NCBI GenBank assembly: GCA_026214975.1
Contig: CM047805.1
Coordinates: forward strand, 64,588,170-64,652,169
Length of the DNA: 64,000 nt
Reading direction: 5' to 3'
Source: Gentiana macrophylla
Lineage: Eukaryota; Streptophyta; Magnoliopsida; Gentianales; Gentianaceae
Part shown: positions 11,728 through 23,548 of the stretch, one piece after another
How positions within the stretch are numbered: position 1 is the first letter of the stretch
Layout: every line of letters begins with the position of its first letter
Notes under the pieces: model-generated
The model's database searches: none
Seen by the model: the letters and a program-made list of their open reading frames with translations, nothing else
What the model was told of the DNA's origin: nothing
Position numbers and translations under genes: made by a program

Positions 11728-12257
11728 ATGGTCAACCAAACACATGTAGAGAGATTATCAACATATCAAGTCTTATACTTTGCCACATACCTCAGAACGA
11801 AAACCAGTAGATGCATGAATATGGCCTCTACCAAAGTTTTGAGCTTGACATCGATGAAGAAGCCGGAGGATGCGGAAACAAAGAAACATATGATACAGGC
11901 GGAGACAGATAAACCACTCCCTATGCAGTGACATCATGCAGTGACGTCGATTATTTCGATTTATGAAGTGACATCATGCGGTGGCGTCGATTATTTTCAA
12001 CCCACCGAGCATCCACTCTGGTCAAAAAGCAGCTCCATCTAAGCACAATGACACTTCAAGGCTGCATACAACAGTTACTTCTTTCTTCAACGGGTGACAG
12101 CCAATCATCCACTAGTTTACAAGCTTTTAAAGACAATGTAAGAGGTCTAAACGCACAAGCTCGTAAATTACAGAACTTCATACAAGAAGCAGAAGTGGAA
12201 CCCACTTTTTCATTCTTGCCTTTTCCAGGTTCGAAGTATAAGAAGCTCCATCTGTAA
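11728..12257 (+). other. Two short open frames of unknown status
   Basis: Open stretches 11728-11931 and 11976-12257 are separated by satellite-like sequence. The second would encode 93 residues, with a middle part rich in Q, L and S (LQAFKDNVRGLNAQARKLQ) that could form helices. I do not recognise the family. No splice signals, promoter or codon bias support translation, and the upstream part overlaps minisatellite fragments, so this may not be coding. Confidence 0.2.
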
Positions 12258-12347
12258 ATGAAGCCAAGGTCTTGATCATCAATCATCTGTAAATGTAAAT
12301 AAAACTATACTTTTAAGTAATAAACCCTAAAAAATATTGTATTTCAG

Positions 12348-12348
<1 letters not shown>

Positions 12349-12394
<46 letters not shown>
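12349..12394. repeat. (AT)n microsatellite
   Basis: Uninterrupted TA dinucleotides ending TATCTATATG. Confidence 0.95.
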
Positions 12395-12398
<4 letters not shown>

Positions 12399-13324
12399 AT
12401 ATGTATTTGAAAGTAACATTTAACCCGATTACCCGTTAAATGACCCAAAATCCGACATATAAACACGCGGATCTCTAAGGAGAAAACAAAAAAAAATTCC
12501 ATCCGGTGAAATTTCACACACTATTTCATCCTATACGGCTCTCCAAACCACATTTTTCGCAAAATCCGTTCAATATCTCGGATCAGTAGATGTACCTGAA
12601 ATGATTCTTATGATTTTCGATCTCCTTTGAATTTTAGAAGTTAGCTAAAATATATTATATATGTGCCAGTGTTTGCGCAAGTGATGAAACAAATGCACAA
12701 TTGCGCCGAGAGTTTTACAATCGGAGGAACGGTTAGTCCGCACAATTTCTTCTTCACATATCTACTTTCATATTCTTGCCTCTTTTCGATAAGATTTTTA
12801 TTATGCATTTGAACTTCGTTGTATCATTACTCTTTTGGAAATCCTTACATTCGGTGTTCCATTTATTCCAACAATCTATTTTGGATGCGATTGTATTGTT
12901 TTTCTTTCTATTTTATTTTGCAAAATTTGAGAATTTGTAGATTAATGATCTTGAATGAAAGTGTGGCGAGATGGAGAGCAAATTTATGTGAAACATCAAA
13001 GGGTGCCGAGTCAATATTTTCTGTATCAGGGATTTGATTTTTTGTTAGGACGGACATTGTTGAGATCGTGAGAGGACGAACAATGTTGCTATTGCATGTC
13101 GAAATTTGGGATTCTCCACTTTTACTAGCAGGTGTCTTTTCAGGACAATTTCGGATAGAAAATCCAGTCTTTTGACGATACACAATATTCCCAACTCTTT
13201 CATGCAATTCGTTTTGTTTTGTTTATGTTTTTTTTCTTTCCATGTAAGTTACTTTTTATTAGTGTGCTTGAGACACATGAATTTAAAGTCGATCACTAAA
13301 AGCGGGTGTATTCATTTTTTTCAG

Positions 13325-14041
13325 GCATAGGAGTCAACTCCGTTTTGTTGGTACAGGGACTAAGACTAGCACAGATGCCAATTGGCACGTGAGGATTCAC
13401 AAGCTTAAAAGGTCCTGGCGAAACAAAGTCTTCTGGTACGTATAAGTTTTGGCTTGCTCTCTCCTATTGTTGTTTGCGTTATATTACTTCAAAAAGTTGT
13501 AACTTCCATACAAAGCATGGATGAGCATTAAACCGTTATATAAGAATGTAGATTGAGAAGAATTTGTGTGGTGTTTTGAGTGGAAACAGTTGTTGGAAGT
13601 TGATTTTAACTTATTTCTAGATTGATTAGATTATCCACGAGACCGAGACCGATTCATAGTGGAGAATTAGCAGTTTATAAAGGGACTTTATGTTTGAGAC
13701 AACCATTCCAGCTATGTCCACCTTCTGAAGCGTTTTAATGACAAACAGACTGATGCAGTCGGAAGAGACCCGTTGTTGTTGTTGTTGTCTCATTTTGACT
13801 TCTTCACATTAAATTTGCATTGATGGTCACAACTTACAAGGGTAAAATTCATAGCGGTGATGCGCACATGAAAAGAAAGAGTCCTAAATTTGATTTGAAC
13901 AGCATATTCTCATCTTTTTATTTTGATTTATGCAGTGGATGACAACGCATAGAGTTATTGTCAACTATGAAGTGCCTGTAACAATTGGTGCTCAAGAAGG
14001 ACTGCAAATTTGGACCAATCTTTTGCTTTCAGGGACAAAAT
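13325..14041 (+). pseudogene. Possible exons of an unrecognised gene
   Basis: Two stretches look like exons. 13325-13435 follows a T-rich acceptor (TTTTTTTCAG) and ends at TTCTG|GTACG; one frame reads FVGTGTKTSTDANWHVRIHK then a basic, W-rich end. 13936-14041 follows TTATGCAG and ends at AAAAT|GTAAG; it reads W-M-T-T-H-R-V-I-V-N-Y-E-V-P-V-T-I-G-A-Q-E-G-L-Q. No family was recognised and no start or stop was placed. The intervening 500 bp is AT-rich. The gene may be broken, since the Athila element lies 1.5 kb downstream and its flanks show no clear continuation. Confidence 0.3.
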
Positions 14042-14987
14042 GTAAGTAATCCTCTTCTTTAGATGATAAGTAATCCTAGAATATCATGCTCTGGGAGAAA
14101 GCGGGAATGCATTTTATTTGGTAACGTGTTCAATGTATCTTGAACTGACAATTTGTCAAGTTGCGCGCAAGCAAATACCCTGTGAAATTCTTCAAGATAT
14201 CTTTTTCCTTTTACTAGGCCTGAGTGACCAGGCCTTTCCTCGGAGCCTGAAGATCACATATGAGTCTGACACCGTTTTTATATTGCGTGTTGAGTGATTC
14301 AACCCCTGTTTTCAGATGAACCTCTTTTTTCATTCTAAATTATGGTCATGTGTTCGTGAATGGCAACATTTAGTTCAGCTTAGTATATATATATATATTA
14401 ATCATCTATATATATATTAATCATATGTATTCTTCTTTTTCTATCGTATGTATTTTTTTTATGTAGTATAAGTGTTGGTTTAACGGGTTTGTTTAATGTT
14501 GTGTGACGAAAGAGATTTATTGTTGATTGAAAGGCCTTTTGATCATTTAGGAGCACCAAATCATTTGTTATTAATATTATTATTATTATTTTGCTTGAAC
14601 TAATTCTGAATTTGTGTTTCCTTTTTTTTTTTTTCATTTCATTTTTTTGTCTAGCAGCTTGAGCATTCCCAATGTACCTTTTGTTCAATATTTCCTTTGT
14701 CTCAATGTTGTATAGGACTAAGAGGACTAAAATGGTACTTGCTTTTAGTTTTATTTGTGGCCTTGAGAGTTTTGGTATAAGCTAAATGTAAAATGGGATG
14801 TTTGATGTTATTTTTCTTTGATTTGCCTTTTCAACCTTTGCCTCTTTCGCATTGTACATATATATATATATATATTTATTCATTAAGCTAAATCAGTTTA
14901 TGATTTTCATTTTGAATTTTACACTTTCCATGATCTTTGGCAATGTACTTATGTTTTGTTGTAGCTTTACATCTTCATGTTCTACTT
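14042..14987. other. AT-rich intergenic region
   Basis: Contains short AT microsatellites (about 14384-14400 and 14858-14875), an ATT trinucleotide run near 14565-14590 and poly-T. No gene was recognised. Confidence 0.5.
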
Positions 14988-15215
14988 AGGGTAAGCGATT
15001 GGGGTGGTATAATGCCACGCTGGGAAAAGCCAAGTGCGGGTGTTCGAGTCCCGTAAAGGGCCGGCCCCTTTCGGTAAGCGGAAAAACAGCAAGCCTCTTT
15101 TCCGAGCTGTCAGGTCCCTGATTAACCTCTCATCGCACTCCTGTGGGATCGGGGGCGAAGGGACCCTTCCGGTTAGAGTGTAACCGTTTTTAGGGTAGTA
15201 GGTGCACTATTGAAG
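14988..15215 (+). mobile_element. Possible tRNA-derived SINE
   Basis: A GC-rich block in AT-rich surroundings. It has a GGGTGGTATAATGCC segment that could be a degenerate A box and, about 40 bp on, GGTGTTCGAGTCCCG, a good match to the RNA polymerase III B box (GGTTCGANTCC). The rest (GGGCCGGCCCCTTTC, GATCGGGGGCGAAGGG) resembles the unrelated body of a plant SINE. It does not fold as an intact tRNA, and no clear poly-A tail or target duplication was found. Confidence 0.4.
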
Positions 15216-15523
15216 TTTCATTCTTAAAAATAGATTGACGCTGTTGAAATATGTATGTAACAAGTCACTTGATTAGGATTTTCTTTTGTCGGTGGTTTTT
15301 TTTTAATATTTTTATGATTGTTTGTACAGTTGAACGTTTGGATTGTACTTTACGCAGTATTCCTCATTACAAAATATCTATATACTTGAATTGATTTTTG
15401 ACATGTTTGTCATCATTCAATGTACCTTTTTTGATAAATTGTTTCTTCATCACTTGCCAGCTCTTTTTTAGTTTAATACTTTAGCCTTGACTTTGAATTT
15501 ATAGAAGGGACGACCGTGCTACA

Positions 15524-15545
15524 TAGTTGTGTAGCACAACCCATT
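15524..15545. repeat. Short hairpin next to the Athila insertion site
   Basis: GTGCTACA and TGTAGCAC form an inverted repeat with a few bases between them, ending 12 bp before the target duplication. Similar hairpins occur in plant MITE cores, so this may be a MITE fragment. Confidence 0.5.
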
Positions 15546-15556
15546 GATTCTATTTG

Positions 15557-15561
15557 CTGCA
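15557..15561. repeat. Target-site duplication of the Athila element (left)
   Basis: CTGCA here and at 27593-27597 directly flank the TGATGG...CCCATCA ends of the element. Confidence 0.9.
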
Positions 15562-17254
15562 TGATGGACGTATTTTCTACGGTCCGGTCAAACAAAGACT
15601 CGAAACCTTAGCAGAATCTACCCTCTAACCGGCAGTGTACCGGGTCGAGTGAAGGATAGTGCTTGAGGAGTCCGAGGTCGAACCCACAGGGATTGGTCTT
15701 TGAGTACCACAGTCGACTTATTTCTCAGTTCAGGTCAACAAGAGAGATATAGAATTACACTATTGCAATAAAGAAAGATTATACTACTCGGAGTTCTAGA
15801 CAAATAAACGGAGTATGGCCGAACTACGATCCAATGGATTACTTTACCATTAAAAAGATTACCCCGGGAGTGTGCTCTATCTCTACCATGCCGTCTAACG
15901 TTAACTCATAGGATAAACCCCGTATTGGAATTGGTCTTGATGACTAGGGCGTCAACCTAGTACACGGGTAGGTGTCAAACTACCTTTCAAGCCCAAAACT
16001 TCTACGGTCCCGAAACCCCGTTCCCACACACCGCCGCAACATACATTTATAAGCTAAGTGTGTGTGTGCAACAATGAACAAAGGCGTCAATTTTATTCAA
16101 AGCTATTAAAACGATCAAGACAAGTTTCGTGATGTGAATTATCGATTAGAACTAAAAAATACGCACTACACATCATCCCGGTTCATCAATCTAACGGTGT
16201 TTCATCCGCATTCACATGGTTCGACCATACGAAGAAACCTAGCTACTCATAATCGAATCTACGTTATACCAACAAGATAAAAGCATCACAACAACAATAA
16301 ATAACAAGAAAACATACTTACTTGAACACCCAAATTTCGAGCTCCAAAAGATCAAATTTTGACAATTGAAGTGTTACAGATCGAAGATTTGAGTTGTACA
16401 ATCAAAGAGAAGATCGAAAGACGATTCTAATGATATATAGCACTTAATCTAACTCTAAAAGATGAAGGAAATCGCCTCAAATCACCCCTACCTATCTAAA
16501 CTAGTTTCTGTCTGTGGCTGCTGCTGAAATGGGCTGCTTTATATAGAAGGAGCATTGGAACGCACGTTGAAGTGAGTGGAACGTGCGTTCTGCTTCAATT
16601 CTGGGCAGCTCCTGGCTCTCATCATGTGGAACGCACGTTTGAAATGAGTCAAACGTGCGTTTGGCTTGCATGGAACGCTCGTTTGGAAAATGGAACGTGC
16701 GTTTGGCTTGCATGGAACGCTCGTTTGGAACATGGAACGTGCGTTTGACTGGCTTCAAACGCACGTTTGAGGGCAATTGTAAACCAGCGTTTGGGAGGGC
16801 TCAACTCTGTATCAACTTTGGCAATTTGGGAACGCTGGTTTGGGTCTGGAACGCCAGTTTGGGACATAGAACGCACGTTTGAAGGGTCCAAACGTGCGTT
16901 TGGACCCCTGTGGCCCCAAAACTTCATTCTTTTCCTCCTTTGACCTCTGTTCTTGCCCCGAGCACGTCCAACCTCAATAATTCTCGTCTTCCGGGCTCTC
17001 GAGACACCCTAGTCCTACATCCATATGGAAACAACAAACAAACGTGTAACCCCGCAAACTACGGGTGCTCAATAAAAACGAGTATAAAATGCTAAAATAC
17101 GATCGAGTTTACGGAAAACCGGCGATACCACTCGACGTGCAATAAAAACCTCATTTCATACTCCAAATAGGTCTAAACTAACCCGAAACATGCCGAAATG
17201 TGATAATCGTGGTCTAAACTGCACAGAAATATACAGTAAAGTTGGTTCCCATCA
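15562..17254 (-). repeat. Athila LTR, left (3' LTR of the element)
   Basis: Begins TGATGGACGTATTTTC and ends GGTTCCCATCA. Compared with the right LTR it differs mostly by single-base indels and by one extra 42-bp unit in the inverted-repeat block (about 16670-16711). Confidence 0.95.
16555..16905. repeat. Array of inverted AACGTGCGTTTG motifs in the left LTR
   Basis: At least ten copies of AACGTGCGTTTG-like and its complement CAAACGCACGTT-like sequence alternate, making several potential hairpins, for example AACGCACGTTTGAA then CCAAACGTGCGTT at 16870-16901. In element orientation the block lies just upstream of the TATA box (CTATATAAAG, minus strand, about 16537-16546), where U3 enhancers are expected. 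Confidence 0.85.
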
Positions 17255-17270
17255 CCACCCCACACTTAGC
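17255..17270 (-). other. Polypurine tract of the Athila element
   Basis: On the minus strand AAGTGTGGGGTGG lies directly before the LTR start TGATGGGAACC, the expected place for plus-strand priming. Confidence 0.75.
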
Positions 17271-17906
17271 CTTTACTCGCCCTCGAGTAAAATAGGCGTT
17301 CAAACAAAACCAAGGAATCAACTTTACGGTACATGCATGTGCTTCAAAATATCGAGGTAAAAGAATTTAGCTAAGCGAATGTATTACCTTGACTCTACCA
17401 AACCATAACACGGAGTGAGTGTGTGTTGAATGACGACGACTTATGCTTAATACGATTTCGGGCTTGGAATACCGGACAAATGACTTTACACAATCCTGCC
17501 CTTCCTAGAATCTCCACTAATCGGGATTAACCAAGGTTAAACACGGTCCAGCAGGACTTGAATGGTTAAAACGTTAGGCTAGGGTAAATTCGGTTAATCG
17601 AAAAGGGTAATTTGGGAAACTGGAGAAAAGAAATACGAGTGAACATAATCCAAACACGTACCACGTCTTCTCTACTAAACAAACCATCCAAACTCCTTTT
17701 GATCATTTTCAACACTTTGGGAACTATAGGATACTGAAATACCCGAACTCGTTGCCAAACTCGACTAAGTTTCAAGTGTCGTGAGATGAGCTCGAATACT
17801 TAGTACTATCGACTATCCCAACCCTAACATCATCATTAACTTTAAGCGCATTGCCTTGTTTTTCAACCCTTTATTTCTATATACAACACAATTATTTGGT
17901 TTTTGA

Positions 17907-17953
<47 letters not shown>

Positions 17954-19217
17954 AAAATAAAACCCGAGCATACAGCTCCACCGAGCTCCTCCTCATCCTT
18001 ATAGCTCCAAAACGAGAAACCACCGACCACCTGGAAACATCATTCACCCCACACTTGCCTTGGCAAGTGTGGTCCAACATAAGATTAAGTTCACTCGTAG
18101 GGTCAAATGAAAGGAATGTGACCAAAAAAAAGGTTCAAAGGTAGGTTTCTGGCTAAATAACGAAACGGCTATAAAGCAAATGGTGGTCGACCATTCTATC
18201 AAGGTGAGAGGGTTACGAAGGTCAAACGTTCGCTCAGGCTTATTTGGCCAAAGTAGGTCGAAAAGAACGCCAAAACTGTCATCCCATGTTCCTACCAAGG
18301 CTAACCTTTCTATTTCGCCTCGAAACTAGGGGTACAGTGTGTAAAGCAATCGTGATAAGCAAAACGCGTCAAACGTGTACTAAAAATGTGTTCCGTATCA
18401 TGACAAAGTAGACTCACCGTGAGACATTCACAAAACTAAAACCTTTCACCACTCAATTGTGAACAACATGCATATATCGTGGTGTTAAAACCTTGGGAAA
18501 ATTTGAAAACGGCCTAAAAATCGACTCGAAACGAGTAAAACCAAGTTTATCACATCATGGCATAATACTTTTAAGAACACGTGAATAAGCTAAGTCGCCC
18601 CACCCCCACTTGAGTGAAACACCGTCCTCGGTGTGTGAACGAGAAGTAAAAGAAAGACTTAGCTTATGAGCCCGGCATAACGGCACGATCAAGTCCCGTA
18701 ACGGTCGTGAAGTACTCCATCCCGAATCCCTATACAATGAAAAACATATCCAAGAAATACATGCACGGGACATGGTCCGCGTGCCAAAGCATATATAATA
18801 TAGGGGAATCCGGGGTGATAAAAAAATGATCTCAAATCACGTCGTAAAACTTGAACAAGTATGTCACAAAGATAGTCAAATATGATTCAAACATACAATA
18901 ACAACCAATCATGTTTAAACGTGCTCAAAGTAGAATCTTAATCCAAGTCAAGTCCAAGACATAGTCACAGAAGGCATGAAAAAGTGAAGAAGTACGCGTC
19001 TTACGGCTTACAACAACAGATCAAGAGCAAAGTAGCAAAAAACATCACCTCAAAACAAGCAAAGCACAAAAACGGGTGGGTTGCCTTGCCTCCCACCAAG
19101 CGCCTTTGTTTTATGTCGTTGGCTCGACCAAATGACTTATACTATATCGGTTTTTTCAAGATTATACTACCGATACGAGCGAGGAAGACGAGGTGTAGAA
19201 AGAAAACGGATGGTGAG
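17271..19217 (-). other. Non-coding region in the envelope position of Athila
   Basis: About 1.95 kb between integrase and the 3' LTR without a long frame. It includes a 44-bp homopolymer (poly-T on the plus strand, 17909-17952). Athila relatives can carry an envelope-like frame here; none is recognisable. Confidence 0.6.
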
Positions 19218-21152
19218 TTATAGCATTTGGATGTCATGCATTGGAGTCCATGACGGGACTAAACAATTGGCTTCCTCTATCTTAGGATCCTCCAAAATCA
19301 CCACTTCGAGAGCTTCATCAAACGGCAACTTTTCATATTTCTTCAAACGAAGGCCATTTGTGATTGAAGTCCCATGCTTGGGGTGCTTTATCTCAACAGC
19401 CCCCGAGTCAAAAATCCTCTCAACCGTGTATGGTCCCGACCATCGAGACTTCAACTTCCCCGGAAAAAGATGTAAACGAGTATCATACAACAGAACCTCA
19501 TCTCCTACCTCAAACACCTTAGGCTTAATGAGTTGATCATGAAGGAGCTTAGTTTTCTCTTTATATCGTATCGAGCAATCATAAGCTCGCAATCGGAACT
19601 CCTCCAGTTCAACCAATTGAGCCATCCTTCTCTCTCCACTAAGAGTCTCGTCCATATTTAACTCTTTAATAGCCCAATGCGCTCTATGCTCAACCTCCAC
19701 TGGTAAGTGACACATTTTTCCAAAGACAATCATGTACGGCGACATACCAATTGGAGTCTTGAATGCGGTTCTGTGAGCCCAAAGAGCGTCATCCAACTTC
19801 TTGGACCAACTCTTAGAATTTTTATCAACAGTTCGTTCAAGAATCCTTTTAATGCCTCGGTTTGAAACCTCCACTTGGCCACTCGTTTGAGGGTGATAAG
19901 CCGTTCCCAACTTGTGGGTCACCCCATACTTAAGGAGTAGCTTATCTAAGTCTCTATTCGCAAAATGAGTGCCATTGTCAGAAATGATAGTCCTTGGTAC
20001 ACCAAACCGTGTGAAAATGAACTTTTTTAGAAACTTAATGACCACATGTCTGTCATTAGTGGGGGATGCAATCGCTTCCACCCACTTCGAGACGTAATCA
20101 CAAGCCACTAAAATGAACTTGTTGCCAAAAGAAGGAGGGTAGGGTCCCACAAAGTCAATTCCCCAAACGTCGAAGACTTCACAAACAATGATAGGTCGTT
20201 GAGGCATCTCATTTTTCCTAGAAATTCTCCCCGAACGTTGACACGCGTCACAAGTTTTTACATAAGCGTAGGCATCCTTAAAAATTGTCGGCCAATATAG
20301 TCCGCTTTGTAAAACCTTCAATGCGGTCCTTTGTCCCGAGAAATGGCCCCCGGCCTCTCTATCATGGCAAAAGGATAACACGCTCAATCTCTCGCCTTCA
20401 GTTACACATCTTCTCAAAACACCGTCAGCACATAATCGAAACAAGTAGGGATCCTCCCAAACAAAGTGTCTAGCCTCACTCACCAACTTCCTCTTCTGAT
20501 TCTCATCTAACTCCGGGTCAATAAATCCACTTTCAAGGTAATTCACTATCGGTGCAAACCACGGAGCTCCCTCCTTTCCTTTCTTCAAAAAATTCCCTCG
20601 TTTTTCCGGTAACATAGTGTCTACAACAAATAGTCGCTCATCCGGAAACGAGTCATCTATTTCAACCCTTTCAGATTCGTCACCCTCAACTGGCTCAATC
20701 CGACTGAGGTGATCGGCTACCACATTTTCACAACCTTTACGGTTTTTAATTTCCACATCAAACTCTTGAAGGAGCAAAATCCATCTCAACAAACGCGGTT
20801 TCGCATCCTTCTTAGCGAATAGATATTGCAACGCGGAGTGGTCCGTATGCACAATCACTTTAGACCCCACCAGATAGGATCTAAATTTGTCGAAAGCAAA
20901 AACTACCGCCAACAATTCTTTCTCAGTCGTAGTGTAATTCTGTTGGGCCGGATTCAAGGTGTGACTGGCATAATAAATCGGTCGAAACAACTTATCCACC
21001 TTTTGTCCTAACACTGCTCCTACGGCCAAATCGCTAGCATCGCACATAACCTCAAACTCTTGCTCCCAATTTGGAGCTATCAAAATAGGAGCCTCAGTCA
21101 AAAGCCTCTTAATCTCCTCGAAAGCTCCCACACACTCATCATCAAAAGTCAC
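19218..21152 (-). pseudogene. Athila pol, RNase H and integrase part
   Basis: A 644-residue open frame. Residues about 1-155 are the RNase H region ([48 protein letters not shown]). Next comes the integrase zinc-binding segment ([12 protein letters not shown] ... CDACQRSG), then the catalytic core with D in [11 protein letters not shown] in SDNGTHFA and E in [10 protein letters not shown], so the DDE triad looks intact. The tail has a [13 protein letters not shown] motif typical of Ty3 integrase C-termini. The frame is separated from the upstream reverse transcriptase by about 190 bp that carry connection-domain sequence in another frame plus a stop, so pol is broken here. Confidence 0.9.
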
Positions 21153-21340
21153 ATTTACTCCTTCTTCAATCTAGAGGTAAGAGGTGTAGCCTTTTGGGCA
21201 AACTTTAGGATAAATCTACGATAAAAACCCGCATGTCCCAAGAAAGATCTTAACGTTTTTAAACTAGTAGGCATAGGCAACTTAGAAATAGCATCTACCT
21301 TAGCCCTATCAACCTCTATCCCTCGGTGAGACCTTGTGAC
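21153..21340 (-). pseudogene. Athila pol, frameshifted connection segment
   Basis: Minus-strand sequence still reads as the reverse transcriptase thumb and connection (SFLGHAGFYRRFI) but out of frame with both neighbours. It shows at least one frameshift and a stop between reverse transcriptase and RNase H. Confidence 0.7.
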
Positions 21341-22783
21341 CTAGGACAATTCCCCTACCACCATAAATGACACTTCTCCTGGGTTCAAAATCAAATCGGT
21401 CTCCTCGCACCTAGCAAGCACCCTATCTATATTGGACAAGCATGCATCAAAACTGTCCCCAAAAACTGTAAAATCATCCATGAACACCGCCATGCATTTA
21501 TCAATCAGATCAGCAAAGATGGCAAGCATGCATCTCTGAAATGTCGCGGGTGCGTTACACAACCCGAAAGGCATTCTTCGAAATGCAAAGGTGCCATAGG
21601 GACAAGTAAACGTGGTTTTTTCTTGGTCATTGACATCAATGTGAATCTGATAATAACCACTAAATCCGTCAAGAAAACAATAAAATGCATGACCAGCAAG
21701 CTTATCTAACTCTTGATCAACAAACGGGAGTGGGAAATGATCCTTCCTAGTCTTTTCATTCAACATGCGAAAATCAATGCAGACTCGATGACCAGTAACA
21801 GGGCGTACGGAGAAAGACTCACCTTGCTCATTTGTTAGCACCGTGATGCCGCCTTTCTTAGGTACCACTTGTGTAGGACTCACCCACTCACTATCCGAGA
21901 TGGGGTAGATGATGCCCAGCGTCAACATCTTCACCACTTCCTTTCTTACCACTTCCAGTAAATGCGGGTTCAGTCTCCTTTGCGGTTGACGCCTCGGTCT
22001 CGCCCCATCCTCAAGGATGATTTTGTGCTTACATATGTCGGCACTAATCCCCTTGATATCCACCATTTTCCATCCAAAAGCTCGTTTCCTCTTCTTCAAG
22101 ACTTGAACTAGCTTTACTTCCTGCAAGGCTGTTAGTGAAGCAGATATAATAACTGGAAGTAAATCACTACCTTCAAGAAAAACATATTTGAGGTGTTGAG
22201 GAAGCGGCTTCAACTCCAAATCCGTTGGTGGTTCCTCAATGGATGGCTTTGGCATATCCTCTGGCGAACCGAGATCCAATTTCTTAGTCCAGCTAGCTTC
22301 CATGAACTCACCCGCCTCGAGATGCATGGCATAAACTCGCATCAATCGGTTATCATCATTCACTTTGCATGACTTCATCAAGCATTTTTCCAAAGGTTCC
22401 TTGTGCCCCTGTAAATTCACATTTGCCACAATACAAGGGTGGATGACATCTATCGAAAAACAATCACTCACCTCATCCTCGTGGTGTTTCATGGTTTTGT
22501 ACACATTAATTTTGACACTATCTTGCCCGACACGTAAGATTATGTCTCCCTCTTTACATCTATCAAGGTCTCCCCAAGATTTAGGAAAGGCCGACCTAAT
22601 AAAAAGAGGTGTCCTAGAATCGGTGTCCATATCAAGAACCACAAAATCAACCGGAAACACAAATTTATCAACTTGAACCAACACATCCTCGGCTATCCCT
22701 AGCGGTGTCCTAACCGACCTATCCGCCATTTGCAATGTCATGCCGGTGGGTTCTAATCTTCCTAAGCCCAACTTGTCATACAT
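21341..22783 (-). pseudogene. Athila pol, protease C-part and reverse transcriptase
   Basis: A 480-residue frame. The start (KLGLG ... TGMTLQMADRS) is the C-terminal half of the retropepsin domain. From about residue 270 it is reverse transcriptase: VCIDFRMLNEKTRKDHFPLP, LDGFSGYYQI, TFTCPYGTFAFRRMPFGLCN, and the catalytic FMDD box (AVFMDDFTVFG), the form usual in this lineage. The protease active-site region lies immediately upstream, around 22790-22820, and is split by a frameshift, so no intact protease is encoded. Confidence 0.88.
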
Positions 22784-22798
22784 GATTTCGGCATCAAA

Positions 22799-23548
22799 CT
22801 AACAGATGCCCCCAGTCACAAAGCACATTTTTGAAAACAGTCTCTCTCCTATGGTAATTGGGATAGTAAAACTACCTCTATCTTGAATTTTGGGAGGTAT
22901 CTTGTTTTCAAAAATAGCGGAACACTCATAACTCAACTGGACCATCTGTTGCATTTTCTCTTTACTTGAAAGCATATTCTTTAAAAACTTGAAATACGAT
23001 GGGATGTTAGCAATGATATCCAACATTGGCATGGTCACTTCAAATTTCCTCAACATTCCTAAAAATTTGGCTTGACTTTGGGTCAAAACCTCCTTTTTAG
23101 TTGTTTTGGGAGGAAATGGTAAAGTGGTCACGTCAAAACCCGGTGGAGGAGGGGGAATTTTACCTTTACTACCTTTAGGCTCGAGTGGTGGCGATGGCTC
23201 TTCTTCCTTCACATCAATGATTATCGTATCCGACTTTGGCCTCATCGCTTCTTCCCACTTTCGCTTGTATTCTTCCACTTCCCTTTCCAACCTCGAGATT
23301 CTCTCTTTTTCAGCCCTCTTCTCGACATCCTCATCAAAACCTTCTTGCTCATCCAACGGCCCTTTGTAATCGCAAAAATTTTCTTTTTCGGAGTTTGGCA
23401 CCATCTTCTCAAGTTCTCGACCTTGTTGACCCGTCTCTTTACCACTCCGGGTGACTACCGCACAAACATCTTTAGATTCCTTGGGGTTCCTCTCCGTGTT
23501 ACTAGGTAGTCCCGTACTCAAAGGCGGTTGAGATCTATTCTCGGTCAA
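22799..23548 (-). pseudogene. Athila gag-pol linker and protease N-part
   Basis: A 249-residue frame with a charged coiled segment (REVEEYKRKWEEAMR), a proline-rich stretch (GKIPPPPPGFD) and the conserved pre-protease region (PMLDIIANIPSYFKFLK, ending IPITIG). It stops just where the D-x-G active-site motif should begin. The remaining bases of that motif are present but shifted out of frame. Confidence 0.8.

Noticed and set aside
14988..15060. A functional tRNA gene
   Set aside because: Only the B-box region is convincing. No acceptor stem or anticodon arm could be paired, so it is listed as a possible SINE.
16501..16927. Open frames with repeated F-Q-T-S-V-P-C-K-P-N-A motifs in the Athila LTRs
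   Set aside because: They are translations of the inverted AACGTGCGTTTG repeat block and occur in several frames and in both LTRs.
17851..18144. Small frames with poly-F or poly-K
   Set aside because: They arise from the 44-bp homopolymer in the non-coding part of the Athila element.
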